From: JACKCP01 sp034007295
Lineage (GTDB): Bacteria; Desulfobacterota; Desulfobacteria; Desulfobacterales; JACKCP01
DNA length: 8,127 nucleotides
Assembly (NCBI GenBank): GCA_034007295.1
Contig: JAVERC010000079.1
Coordinates: forward strand, 1 to 8,127
Reading direction: 5' to 3'
How positions within the stretch are numbered: the stretch's first letter is position 1; each line of letters begins with the position of its first letter. The position numbers were made by a program, and so were the translations under genes. This document shows, piece after piece, positions 1 through 7,300 of the stretch. The notes beneath the pieces were generated by a model. It was not told the origin of the DNA. It searched no databases and saw only the letters and a program-made list of their open reading frames with translations.

Positions 1-131
1 TGAGTCTTGAAAACAGAATGAAGTGCGGAATAGGAATGTGCGGCCGCTGCAACATAGGAAAAGAACTTGTGTGCAAGGACGGTCCTGTTTTTACTCTTGA
101 GCAGATCAATAAGACTCCAAGGGAATACTAA
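1..131 (+). CDS. 3' end of a PyrK/AsrB/hydrogenase-gamma-type FAD/[2Fe-2S] oxidoreductase subunit (partial)
   Basis: The last 42 codons of a gene that begins before the window, in the frame with codons starting at position 3 and stop TAA at 129-131. The peptide carries a four-cysteine motif, C-x4-C-x2-C-x7-C, within KCGIGMCGRCNIGKELVC, followed by KDGPVFTLEQ. This matches the C-terminal [2Fe-2S]-binding domain of the dihydroorotate dehydrogenase electron-transfer family (PyrK), which is also found in anaerobic sulfite reductase subunit B and sulfhydrogenase gamma subunits. Family members pass electrons between NAD(P)H, FAD and an iron-sulfur partner in the cytoplasm. The FAD and NAD domains lie outside the window, so the exact subunit cannot be named. 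A terminator follows directly, making this the last gene of its transcription unit. Confidence 0.75.
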   Translation, partial: SLENRMKCGIGMCGRCNIGKELVCKDGPVFTLEQINKTPREY

Positions 132-138
132 TATCTGT

Positions 139-166
139 CCGGGCCTTTATTCGGGCCCGGTTTTTT
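139..166 (+). terminator. Rho-independent terminator of the upstream operon
   Basis: A perfect 7-bp GC-rich stem, CCGGGCC (139-145) and GGCCCGG (154-160), has an 8-nt loop and is followed by six T (161-166). It starts 7 nt after the stop codon of the upstream partial gene. It separates that gene from the dsrC unit. Confidence 0.93.
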
Positions 167-177
167 AAGTTTAATTT

Positions 178-278
178 TTTTTAACCAAATTTTTCAATTG
201 AAATCATATAATTTATAATTTTTTTTAAAAAATCATAAGAATTTGATTGTTGACAAGATAATTGCATTTGGTTAAAAA
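178..278. repeat. 13-bp perfect inverted repeat (178-190 / 266-278) flanking the dsrC promoter region
   Basis: TTTTTAACCAAAT at 178-190 is the exact reverse complement of ATTTGGTTAAAAA at 266-278, with 75 nt between the arms. The right arm overlaps the proposed -10 element of the dsrC promoter. A separate perfect 12-bp palindrome, TTTCAATTGAAA (192-203), lies just inside the left arm. Two operator half-sites or a DNA-loop site are possible. The flanks are very AT-rich, so part of the match (the T/A run) could arise by chance; the non-homopolymer core is AACCAAAT. Confidence 0.45.
250..278 (+). promoter_or_regulatory. Candidate sigma-70 promoter for dsrC
   Basis: A perfect -35 box TTGACA (250-255) is followed after 17 nt by TAAAAA (273-278), which matches the -10 consensus at four of six positions. 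A/T tracts upstream (219-232) could act as an UP element. The start point would be near 285, giving a leader of about 90 nt before dsrC. It lies downstream of the upstream operon's terminator, where a new promoter is needed. The -10 is weak; TATAAA near 351 is an alternative. Confidence 0.5.
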
Positions 279-364
279 GATTACCTAGTCGGATATTTAA
301 ACCGCTTTAATATGCAGGAAAAAAGGGCTAATGCCCAAGATAAAAGAATTATAAACATATTTAC

Positions 365-370
365 AGGAGG
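365..370 (+). promoter_or_regulatory. Ribosome binding site that fixes the dsrC start
   Basis: AGGAGG at 365-370 is a perfect Shine-Dalgarno core. It lies 5 nt before ATG 376 but only 2 nt before the in-frame GTG 373, so ATG 376 is the preferred start. A perfect site suits the high expression usual for DsrC. Confidence 0.8.
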
Positions 371-375
371 AAGTG

Positions 376-693
376 ATGGCAGAAGTTGAATTTAATGGTC
401 AAACTTTTGTAGTTGACGAAGACGGCTTTCTAGACGATTTCAACAACTATAACAAAGAGTGGGTTGAATACGTAAAAAAAGAAGAAGGTATTGAAGAGCT
501 TACAGATGAGCATTGGAAAGTAATTGAGATCCTTCAGGACTACTACAAGAAAAATGGTATTGCTCCAATGGTACGTGTTCTTTCAAAACTTACAGGCTTT
601 AAACTTAAGTATATTTACGAGCTTTTCCCATCAGGACCAGGAAAAGGTGCTTGTAAAATGGCTGGTCTTCCTAAGCCAACAGGTTGTGTATAA
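376..693 (+). CDS. dsrC: DsrC/TusE-family sulfur carrier protein (dissimilatory sulfite reductase partner)
   Basis: A 105-residue cytoplasmic protein. DsrC is the co-substrate of dissimilatory sulfite reductase DsrAB: the two cysteines of its flexible C-terminal arm carry a sulfur atom from sulfite as a trisulfide, which is then reduced by thiol-disulfide electron-transfer complexes such as DsrMKJOP. Both cysteines are present here: Cys93 in GKGACKMAGLP and penultimate Cys104 in PTGCV. That is the arrangement of true DsrC, unlike TusE or DsrC-like proteins that keep only one. Other family features are the N-terminal VEFNGQTFVVDEDGFL, the DEHWKVIEILQDYYKKNG helix and GIAPMVRVLSK. Length matches the family. 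An in-frame GTG one codon upstream is rejected on ribosome-binding-site spacing. The gene stands alone between its own promoter region and terminator, with no dsrAB in the window. Confidence 0.96.
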   Translation: MAEVEFNGQTFVVDEDGFLDDFNNYNKEWVEYVKKEEGIEELTDEHWKVIEILQDYYKKNGIAPMVRVLSKLTGFKLKYIYELFPSGPGKGACKMAGLPKPTGCV

Positions 694-726
694 TCAGTCC
701 TTAAGTTATCACAATAAAATTAAAAG

Positions 727-758
727 AGCCTTGTCTTTATATGACAGGGCTTTTTTTT
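727..758 (+). terminator. Rho-independent terminator after dsrC
   Basis: A 9-bp stem pairs AGCCTTGTC (727-735) with GACAGGGCT (743-751) through one G-T pair and a 7-nt loop. Seven further T follow (752-758). It lies 33 nt after the dsrC stop and only 23 nt before the GTG of yjbQ. Confidence 0.9.
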
Positions 759-781
759 ACCTTTCAGATAAAGGGGTAATT

Positions 782-1186
782 GTGGAAAAATTGCTTTTAA
801 AGGTCAATTCTGAAGAATCCAGCCAGTTCATTGATATTACAGCCGGGGTTTCCGAAGCTGTAAGAGAATCTGGAATAATGAACGGTCTTTGCCATATTTT
901 TATTCCCCATACAACAGCAGCTGTTACAATAAATGAAAATGCAGATCCAAATGTTGAATACGATATAATCCAGACATTAAACAGACTTGTTCCAAATGAT
1001 CCTGCATACAGACATATGGAAGGAAATTCTGATGCTCATGCAAAATCATCTATTGTGGGTGCAAGCCAAGTTGTCGCTATCAATGACGGGAGACTTGCTT
1101 TAGGAACCTGGCAGGCTATTTATTTTTGCGAGTTTGATGGGCCAAGGACCAGAAAAGTGTGGATAAACATTATAAATGCAGATTAG
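782..1186 (+). CDS. yjbQ: YjbQ/UPF0047 family protein (secondary thiamine-phosphate synthase-like)
   Basis: A 134-residue protein from GTG 782, preceded by AAGGGG (771-776) at 5-nt spacing. The family signature covers most of the chain: HIFIPHTTAAVTINENADPNVE (His38 to Glu59), EGNSDAHAKSSIVGAS (80-95) and LGTWQAIYFCEFDGPRTRKVW (107-127). The His43, Asp84/His86 and Glu117 clusters are the conserved polar residues seen in this single-domain fold. Members are about 130-140 residues, so the gene is complete. The E. coli homologue has weak thiamine-phosphate synthase activity, but the true role is unsettled. The open frame extends upstream across the dsrC terminator into dsrC, but those codons give a non-family peptide, so the long version is rejected. 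It heads a compact set with ahbA and a nitrilase-family gene. Confidence 0.9.
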   Translation: MEKLLLKVNSEESSQFIDITAGVSEAVRESGIMNGLCHIFIPHTTAAVTINENADPNVEYDIIQTLNRLVPNDPAYRHMEGNSDAHAKSSIVGASQVVAINDGRLALGTWQAIYFCEFDGPRTRKVWINIINAD

Positions 1187-1190
1187 TTAA

Positions 1191-1637
1191 ATGGATAAAA
1201 CTGACAGATTAATTATAAATTCAATTCAATCTGATTTTCCTGTTTCAAAACGGCCTTATATGGAAATAGCCAAAAATCTTGGATTGAATGAAGATGAAGT
1301 AATTGAGAGAATAAAAAAATTAAGGCAGGATGATGTAATAAGAAGAATAGGTGGGAATTTTTTTCCAGATAAACTTGGATTCCTATCAACACTTTGTGCT
1401 GCTGAAGTACCTGAAGAAAAAATTGATTTTTTTTCTGAAACAGTAAATTCCTATATTGGGGTTACCCACAATTATATTAGAAAAAACAAGTTTAATGTCT
1501 GGTTTACTTTTATAGCACAGTCCATGGAAGAGATTGAAAAAAGCCTTGAGGAAATTAGAAGTAAAACAGGTGTTAAAAATATACTTAATCTGCCTGCAAC
1601 AGATGTTTATAAAATTAAGGCTAAATTTAAAGTTTAA
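1191..1637 (+). CDS. ahbA: Siroheme decarboxylase subunit, AhbA type (Lrp/AsnC-like fold)
   Basis: 148 residues. Siroheme decarboxylase (AhbAB) removes two acetate carboxyl groups from siroheme to give didecarboxysiroheme in the alternative heme pathway of sulfate reducers and archaea. The protein has an Lrp-like helix-turn-helix (about 1-55: DRLIINSIQSDFP, RPYMEIAKNLGL, VIRRIGGNF) and a ligand-binding domain (about 62-148). Motifs typical of AhbA are GFLSTLCAAEVPEEK (63-77), GVTHNYIRKNKFNVWFT (90-106, with His93) and ILNLPATDVYKI (131-142). The AhbB-type signature (a TGWxHNAMVAW-like stretch) is absent. It starts 4 nt after the yjbQ stop without a clear Shine-Dalgarno site, suggesting translational coupling, and its stop overlaps the next start. 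No ahbB, ahbC or ahbD is visible. A plain Lrp-family regulator is the alternative, but the heme-pathway motifs argue against it. Confidence 0.8.
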   Translation: MDKTDRLIINSIQSDFPVSKRPYMEIAKNLGLNEDEVIERIKKLRQDDVIRRIGGNFFPDKLGFLSTLCAAEVPEEKIDFFSETVNSYIGVTHNYIRKNKFNVWFTFIAQSMEEIEKSLEEIRSKTGVKNILNLPATDVYKIKAKFKV

Positions 1638-2455
1638 TGGAAAAAATTAAAACAGGAACAGTTCTTTCAGTATTTGAGCCTGGTGAAATTAAAAAAAACT
1701 TTGAGAAAACAGAGCTTTTTCTTGAAAAAGGAAGGTTCAATAATTGCGATCTTGTTGTTTTTCCAGAGCTTAATCTAACCGGATATATTACAGGCAAAGA
1801 TGTTTGTGATACAGCAATTGAATTTGATTGTGAATTTAAAACAAAACTTGAGTTATTGTCTTTAAAATACAGCCTTTCTTTTCTCTGCGGTTTTGCAGAA
1901 AAAAATAAAGATAAAATTTATGCAAGCCATGCTTTTTTCCATAATGGAAAATTTGCAGGAATTTATAGAAAACTCCAGCCTGGGCCGCCGGAACTTTCAC
2001 ATATTTCACCAGGAAATGAGATTCCAGTTTTTAATTTTTTAGACTGGAAATTTGGGATTCAGCTTTGTTTTGATGCTCATTTTCCGGAAATATCAACCAT
2101 AATGGCTGAAAATGGTGCTGACCTTTTAATAATTCCACATGCTTCCCCAAGGGGAACATCTAAAGAAAAATTTGAATCATGGAAAAGGCATCTTTTAGCA
2201 AGAGCATATGACAATGGTCTTTATGTAATTGCTGTTAACCAGTGCGGTTTTAATAAAAAAAATTTGTATTTTCCTGGAGTTTCTCTTCTTATTTCACCTT
2301 CCGGCAGAATTGAAAATTATTGCCTGGAAGAAAAAGAAACTTTTTTTTGCTTTGAACTTTATAAATCTAAAATAACTGAGGTTAAAAACCACAGGATGAA
2401 AAATTTTTTAAAGTACAGGCGAAAAGATTTTTATAGTAAATTTTTTAGGCAATAA
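1637..2455 (+). CDS. Nitrilase-superfamily carbon-nitrogen hydrolase, substrate unknown
   Basis: 272 residues, near the usual 260-300 for the superfamily. The catalytic triad is intact: Glu44 in VVFPELNLTGY, Lys112 in YRKLQPGPPE, and nucleophile Cys144 in GIQLCFDAHFPE. Glu119 is well placed to be the second conserved glutamate. The later segment ADLLIIPHASPRGTSKEKFESW (161-182) and HLLARAYDNGLYVIAVNQCG (185-204) fit the conserved core. Such enzymes hydrolyse amides, carbamoyl groups or nitriles in the cytoplasm; no signal peptide or membrane segment is seen. The C-terminal 20 residues are strongly basic. ATG 1637 overlaps the ahbA stop by one base (TAATG), so translation is probably coupled. 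The substrate cannot be predicted; the link with ahbA and yjbQ is only positional. Confidence 0.88.
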   Translation: MEKIKTGTVLSVFEPGEIKKNFEKTELFLEKGRFNNCDLVVFPELNLTGYITGKDVCDTAIEFDCEFKTKLELLSLKYSLSFLCGFAEKNKDKIYASHAFFHNGKFAGIYRKLQPGPPELSHISPGNEIPVFNFLDWKFGIQLCFDAHFPEISTIMAENGADLLIIPHASPRGTSKEKFESWKRHLLARAYDNGLYVIAVNQCGFNKKNLYFPGVSLLISPSGRIENYCLEEKETFFCFELYKSKITEVKNHRMKNFLKYRRKDFYSKFFRQ

Positions 2456-2990
2456 TTTTACAATATTTGTTAAGCTGAAAAAAATTATTTTTCATTAAAA
2501 TTAAATCTATCTTTATATAATTTTAATAAAAAATTATTTAGATGCTGAACTGAAATTTCCAATTTTACCAAGTTTTTAAGTCAGATTAAAAATTGAATCC
2601 TTAAAATAGTCCATATATCCTATAAATTAAATTTCCACTTGAACTGAATTAAAATTTAAGTTTTCGGCCAATCACTATTTGATAAATAAAGATTTTTTTT
2701 TGTGCTTTAAAATAAGGTTTTTGCTGTTTTTATTAATCTTAGTGATCCCTTAAATCTAAACATTTCTGCTGCTTCAAAACTTTTAAATCAAAAAATTATC
2801 GAAAAAACAAATAAAGAGTAATTGCTTAATTAATATTATCACTTTGACATTATTCTTTGTGCTCAATTATAGCTATTTCACTGAATATATAAATAATAGG
2901 TATAGAAATAATTTATAGTAAAAGCCGTAAAGATTAAAAAGTTTAATATTAATTTTATTGTTTATTCACAGAGAATAATGGAGGCAGCTG
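2456..2990. other. 535-bp AT-rich intergenic region without a recognisable gene
   Basis: No open frame of credible length or family was found on either strand. The region is visibly richer in A/T than the flanking genes. Near its left end, TGAAAAA (2476-2482) and TTTTTCA (2488-2494) form an A/T-only hairpin too weak to call a terminator. A candidate promoter lies at 2844-2873 and a ribosome binding site at 2980-2984. No tandem repeats, tRNA or riboswitch-like conserved block was recognised. Confidence 0.7.
2844..2873 (+). promoter_or_regulatory. Candidate sigma-70 promoter for the Hdr operon
   Basis: TTGACA (2844-2849) is a perfect -35 box. TATAGC (2868-2873) follows after 18 nt and matches four of six -10 positions. 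This predicts a leader of about 110 nt before the HdrD-like gene. AT-rich DNA gives many chance -10 matches, so the call rests mainly on the perfect -35 and its location. Confidence 0.45.
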
Positions 2991-4274
2991 ATGGGAGAAC
3001 CGGCAAAAATTCGAGGTTCGAGCGGTAAATTAACCGAAATGGCAAAAGCCATGGTAAAAGACGGCAATTTGAATGCATGTCTGACATGCGGATCATGTGC
3101 CAGCGGATGTCCTGCCACAGGAATTATGGATATGGATCCGAGAAAATTTATAAGAATGGCAGTTCTCGGGATGGATAAGGAACTTGAAAGACATGACTGG
3201 GTATGGGTTTGTACAATGTGCAAGCGGTGTTATGAAGTATGTCCAATGTCAATCAATATTCCAGAGCTTATTTACGAGGTAAGAGCTAGGTGGCCAAGAG
3301 ATCAAAGACCTGATGGGATAAGAAAATCATGTGATCTTCATGTTTCGTCTAATGGCGGAGCAATGGGTGTTCCTTTGGAGGATTTTAAATTTACAGTTGA
3401 GGATCTGATTGAAGAATGCAGAGAGCAGGAAGGTTTTGAAGACATTGAAGCTCCTTTTGATAAAGAAGGTGCAATGTTTGCTCTGAATCAGAATTCAAGA
3501 GAGCCTGTTCTTGAGCCTGAAGAAATGATGCCTTTATGGAAAATCCTTCATACAGTTGGAGCAGACTGGACTTATTATTCCCAGATGTGGGGTGGTGAAA
3601 ATTACTGCATGTTTTTGGCTGATGATGAAAATTGGGAAATGATCGTCAGAAAACAGGTAGATCATCTTCACAAGCTTGGTGTGAAATATTTTGTAAATAC
3701 AGAATGCGGCCATTCATTTTATGCAATTTACGGAGCAATAAGACGGTTTAATATAGAATGCAAGTTTGAATTTATAAGCATTATAACACTTTATGCAAAA
3801 TGGATTAGAGAAGGTAAGCTCAAGGTAAGTTCAGACTGGAATAAAGACCTTGGTATAAAATTTACAGTTCAAGACCCCTGCAACATAATAAGAAAAAGCT
3901 TAAGAGATGAAATGGCCGAAGATTTAAGATTTGTGGTCAAATCTGTAGTAGGTGAAGAAAATTTTATAGATATGACACCAAACAGAAGTCTTAATTACTG
4001 CTGCGGAGGCGGCGGCGGAGCAATTCAGGCAGGATATACAAAAGAAAAAAGAGAATATGGAAAAATCAAGTTTAATCAGATCGAAAATACAGGTGCTGAT
4101 TACGTAATAACACCATGTCACAATTGTCATTCCCAGATTCATGATTTGCAGCATCATTTTAATGGAAAATACAAAACTGTTCATTTGTGGACTTTTATTT
4201 GTCTTTCCATGGGGATTTTAGGTGAAGCTGAAAGAATGTATCTTGGTGAAGATTTAGCTGAATTTGGTCTGTAA
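2991..4274 (+). CDS. HdrD-like (HdrC+HdrB fusion) iron-sulfur protein with CCG domain
   Basis: 427 residues, ATG 2991 with GGAGG (2980-2984) 6 nt upstream. The N-terminal HdrC-like part has two [4Fe-4S] motifs: Cys30/33/36/40 (CLTCGSCASGCP) and Cys74/77/80/84 (CTMCKRCYEVCP). The C-terminal HdrB-like part has one full CCG motif: Cys297, Cys337-Cys338 (CCGGGGG), Cys376 and Cys379 (PCHNC). The first CCG repeat is degenerate, keeping Cys206 and the NTECGHSFYAI block with Cys239 but no Cys-Cys pair. In HdrB the CCG site holds a non-cubane [4Fe-4S] cluster that reduces disulfides; here it is the likely electron acceptor end of the complex. No transmembrane helix is seen, so it is cytoplasmic, unlike proteins that work with a membrane partner such as DsrK. 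BamD and TmcB are related alternatives. It opens the operon, 36 bp before hdrA. Confidence 0.88.
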   Translation: MGEPAKIRGSSGKLTEMAKAMVKDGNLNACLTCGSCASGCPATGIMDMDPRKFIRMAVLGMDKELERHDWVWVCTMCKRCYEVCPMSINIPELIYEVRARWPRDQRPDGIRKSCDLHVSSNGGAMGVPLEDFKFTVEDLIEECREQEGFEDIEAPFDKEGAMFALNQNSREPVLEPEEMMPLWKILHTVGADWTYYSQMWGGENYCMFLADDENWEMIVRKQVDHLHKLGVKYFVNTECGHSFYAIYGAIRRFNIECKFEFISIITLYAKWIREGKLKVSSDWNKDLGIKFTVQDPCNIIRKSLRDEMAEDLRFVVKSVVGEENFIDMTPNRSLNYCCGGGGGAIQAGYTKEKREYGKIKFNQIENTGADYVITPCHNCHSQIHDLQHHFNGKYKTVHLWTFICLSMGILGEAERMYLGEDLAEFGL

Positions 4275-4310
4275 ACTGAAAATTCCAAATAATATCCAGG
4301 AGGAAATATA

Positions 4311-7300
4311 ATGTCTCAAAAGATTGGGTCAGTACTTGTAGCAGGCGGCGGAATTGGAGCTATCCAGGCTGCACTTGACCTTGCAGATTCAGGCTATTAC
4401 GTATACATGGTTGAAAAGGCCGCTTCAATAGGCGGTGTTATGGCACAGCTTGACAAAACTTTTCCAACAAATGACTGTTCCATGTGTATTATGTCGCCTA
4501 AACTTGTTGAGGTTGGAAGACATAGAAATATTGAGCTTATTACTTTGGCTCAGATTGAAGATATAAAAGGCGAAAAGGGTAATTTTGAAGTAGAAATATT
4601 TCAGAAGGCAAGATATGTGGATATTAACAAATGTATTGGCTGCGGTGCCTGTGCTGAAAAATGTCCTAAAAAAGTAAATGATGAATACAATGCAGGACTT
4701 TCTAAAAGAAAGGCTGCCTATGTTCCATATCCCCAGGCTGTTCCACTTAAATATACACTTGATCCTGAAAATTGTATAAAACTTACTAAGGGAAAATGTG
4801 GACTATGCTCAACTGTTTGTCCTACAAATGCTATTAATTATGAGGATACAGACAAAAAATTCACATTAAATGTCGGCTCAATTATTCTTTCAACAGGCTT
4901 TGAAGCATTCAAGCCGGATGAAATGCCATATAACTACAAAAATTCTCCAGATGTTGTGACTTCACTTGAATTTGAAAGACTTCTTTCTGCATCAGGTCCT
5001 TTTCAGGGACATGTTGTAAGACTTTCAGACCACGCTGAACCAAAAAAAATTGCATGGCTTCAATGTGTTGGCTCAAGGGATATAAACACCTGCGGCAATG
5101 GTTATTGTTCTTCAGTTTGCTGTATGTATGCAATAAAACAGTCAATTATTGCAAAGGAACATGACCCTGATTTGGACTGCAAGATTTTTTACATGGACAT
5201 GAGAACCTATGGAAAAGGTTTTGAAGAATGTTATAACCAGGCAAAAGACGAGCTTGGAGTAAAGTTTGAAAGATGCAGGGTTCATTCTGTTTACAATACA
5301 GGAACACAGCCTGGTCAAATAATTGAATATATCAGTGAAGATGGAGTAAGAGTTCAGGAAGAATTTGACATAGTTGTTCTTTCAGTTGGAATGGAAATCA
5401 ACAAAGAAGTCCAGGAAAAAGCAAAGGCCATGGGTATTGAGCTTACTAAATCTGGATTTTGCAAAACAAAAACTTTTACTCCAACAGCTACTTCAAGAGA
5501 CGGTATTTATGTATGCGGTGCTTTCCAGGCTCCAAAAGATATTCCCCAGACAGTTATTGAAGCAGGATCTGCTGCTCTTTGTGCCGGAGCTGATATTTCA
5601 GAAGTAAGAGGCACACTTGCAAAAGAAGTTGAAGAACCTGTTATTAAAGATATTACAGGCCAGAGGCCAAAAATTGGTGTATTTGTATGCCATTGCGGTA
5701 TAAATATCGGCGGTGTTGTTAATGTTCCAGCAGTTGCAGAATATGCAAGAACTCTTCCTTTTGTTGAATATGCAGAAGACAATCTTTATTCCTGCTCCCA
5801 GGACGCACAGGATGCCATAGCAAAAAAAATTGCAGAAAAAGAACTTAACAGAGTAATTGTTGCAGCATGTTCTCCAAGAACACATGAGCCTTTGTTTCAG
5901 GAAACACTTATGGCAGCAGGATTAAACAAGTATCTTTTTGAAATGGTTAACATAAGAAACCATGATTCATGGGTTCACAAAGACACACCTGAAAAAGCCA
6001 CAGAAAAGGCAAAGGATCAGGTCAGAATGGCTGTTGCAAAGGCAGCTATGCTTCAGCCCCTTACAGAAGCAAATCTTTCAATAAATCAGCATGCACTTGT
6101 AATCGGAGGCGGTATTTCAGGAATGGCTTCTGCAAAGGCCCTTGCGGATCACGGCTACGGTGTAACTCTTGTTGAAAGAAATGAAAAGCTTGGAGGTCAG
6201 GCAAACAATCTTTTCATGACAGCACAGGGTGAAAACATTCCTGAAGTTACAGCTCAAATGGCCAAGGATTTAATGGCCAATGAAAAAGTAAATGTAATAA
6301 CTTCATGTACTTTAAAAGATGTTGAAGGTTTTGTCGGAAATTTCAAGGCAACTCTTTCATATGACGGCAAAGAAGAAATTTTAGAGCACGGTGTTGCAGT
6401 TGTTGCTACAGGCGGAGCCGAATATCAGCCAAAAGAATATATGTTTGGTGAAGATGAAAGGGTTCTTACAAGCCAGCATTTGGATAAAAAATTAAGGGAA
6501 AATGATCCTTCCCTTGATAAAGTTGAAACTGCTGTCTTCATTCAGTGTGTTGGTTCCCGTGAACCCCAGAGACCATACTGCTCAAGGCTTTGCTGCACAC
6601 ATACAATGGTAAGTGCTTTAGAGCTTAAAAAAAGAAAACCTGAAATGAGCATTTTTGTTCTTTACAGGGATATAAGAACTTATGGTGAAAAAGAATTCCT
6701 TTACAAGGAAGCAAGAGATAAAGGCGTAATTTTTATAAGATACGACCTTTTAAACAAGCCAAAAGTAAGAAAAGGAAGCGAAAAACTTGAAATTGAAGTA
6801 ATTGATCATGTTTTAAAACAACCTGTTCTTATTGAAGCGGATCTTCTTTCACTTGCATCTGCAATAGTTCCAAATGAAACAGATAAAATTTCCCAGTTTT
6901 TTAAAGTACCTGTAAATGATCAGGGATTTTTTGTTGAAGCACACGTAAAGCTTGCACCTTCAGATTTTTCCACTGACGGTGTTTTTCTTGCAGGTCTTGC
7001 CCATTATCCAAAACCAATTGATGAAGCAATTGCCCAGGCCCAGGCAGCAGCATCGAGTGCTGTAACTCTTCTTGCAAGCAAGGAAATTGCCACAAGCGGA
7101 ACAGTTGCATGGGTTAATCCTGCATATTGCAGCAGCTGCGGAGTTTGTGTTGCAGTTTGTCCATACAATGCACCTTCAATAAGAAAAGAAGAGCCGTATA
7201 AGGGTCGTGCAGAAATTAATCCTGTACTTTGCAAAGGCTGCGGAGCCTGTGTTGCATCCTGCCGGTCAGGAGCACTTCATCTTTCAGGCTTTGATGAATC

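Noticed and set aside
373..375. GTG as the dsrC start
   Set aside because: Only 2 nt from the Shine-Dalgarno core; ATG 376 gives normal spacing and the family N-terminus.
524..781. Upstream in-frame extension of yjbQ into dsrC
   Set aside because: The extra 86 codons overlap dsrC in another frame, cross its terminator and do not resemble the YjbQ family; GTG 782 has a well-placed ribosome binding site.
1191..1637. Lrp/AsnC-type transcription regulator instead of a heme enzyme
   Set aside because: The GFLSTLCAAEVPEEK, GVTHNYIR and ILNLPATDVYKI motifs are those of AhbA; a regulatory role is kept only as a question in the findings.
2476..2494. Hairpin TGAAAAA/TTTTTCA as terminator of the nitrilase gene
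   Set aside because: The stem is almost wholly A-T and no T-run follows the right arm, so it is too weak to call.
2966..3223. Minus-strand open frame opposite the HdrD-like gene
   Set aside because: It lies opposite conserved cysteine motifs of a confident gene and its own product shows no family features.
3924..4184. Minus-strand open frame opposite the CCG domain
   Set aside because: Its apparent hydrophobic, Ala-rich stretch is the antisense of the Gly-rich CCGGGGG segment and neighbouring codons.
4909..7234. Several short open frames (69-95 codons) on both strands inside hdrA
   Set aside because: All overlap the strongly supported 1006-residue hdrA frame, with low-complexity products and no family motifs.
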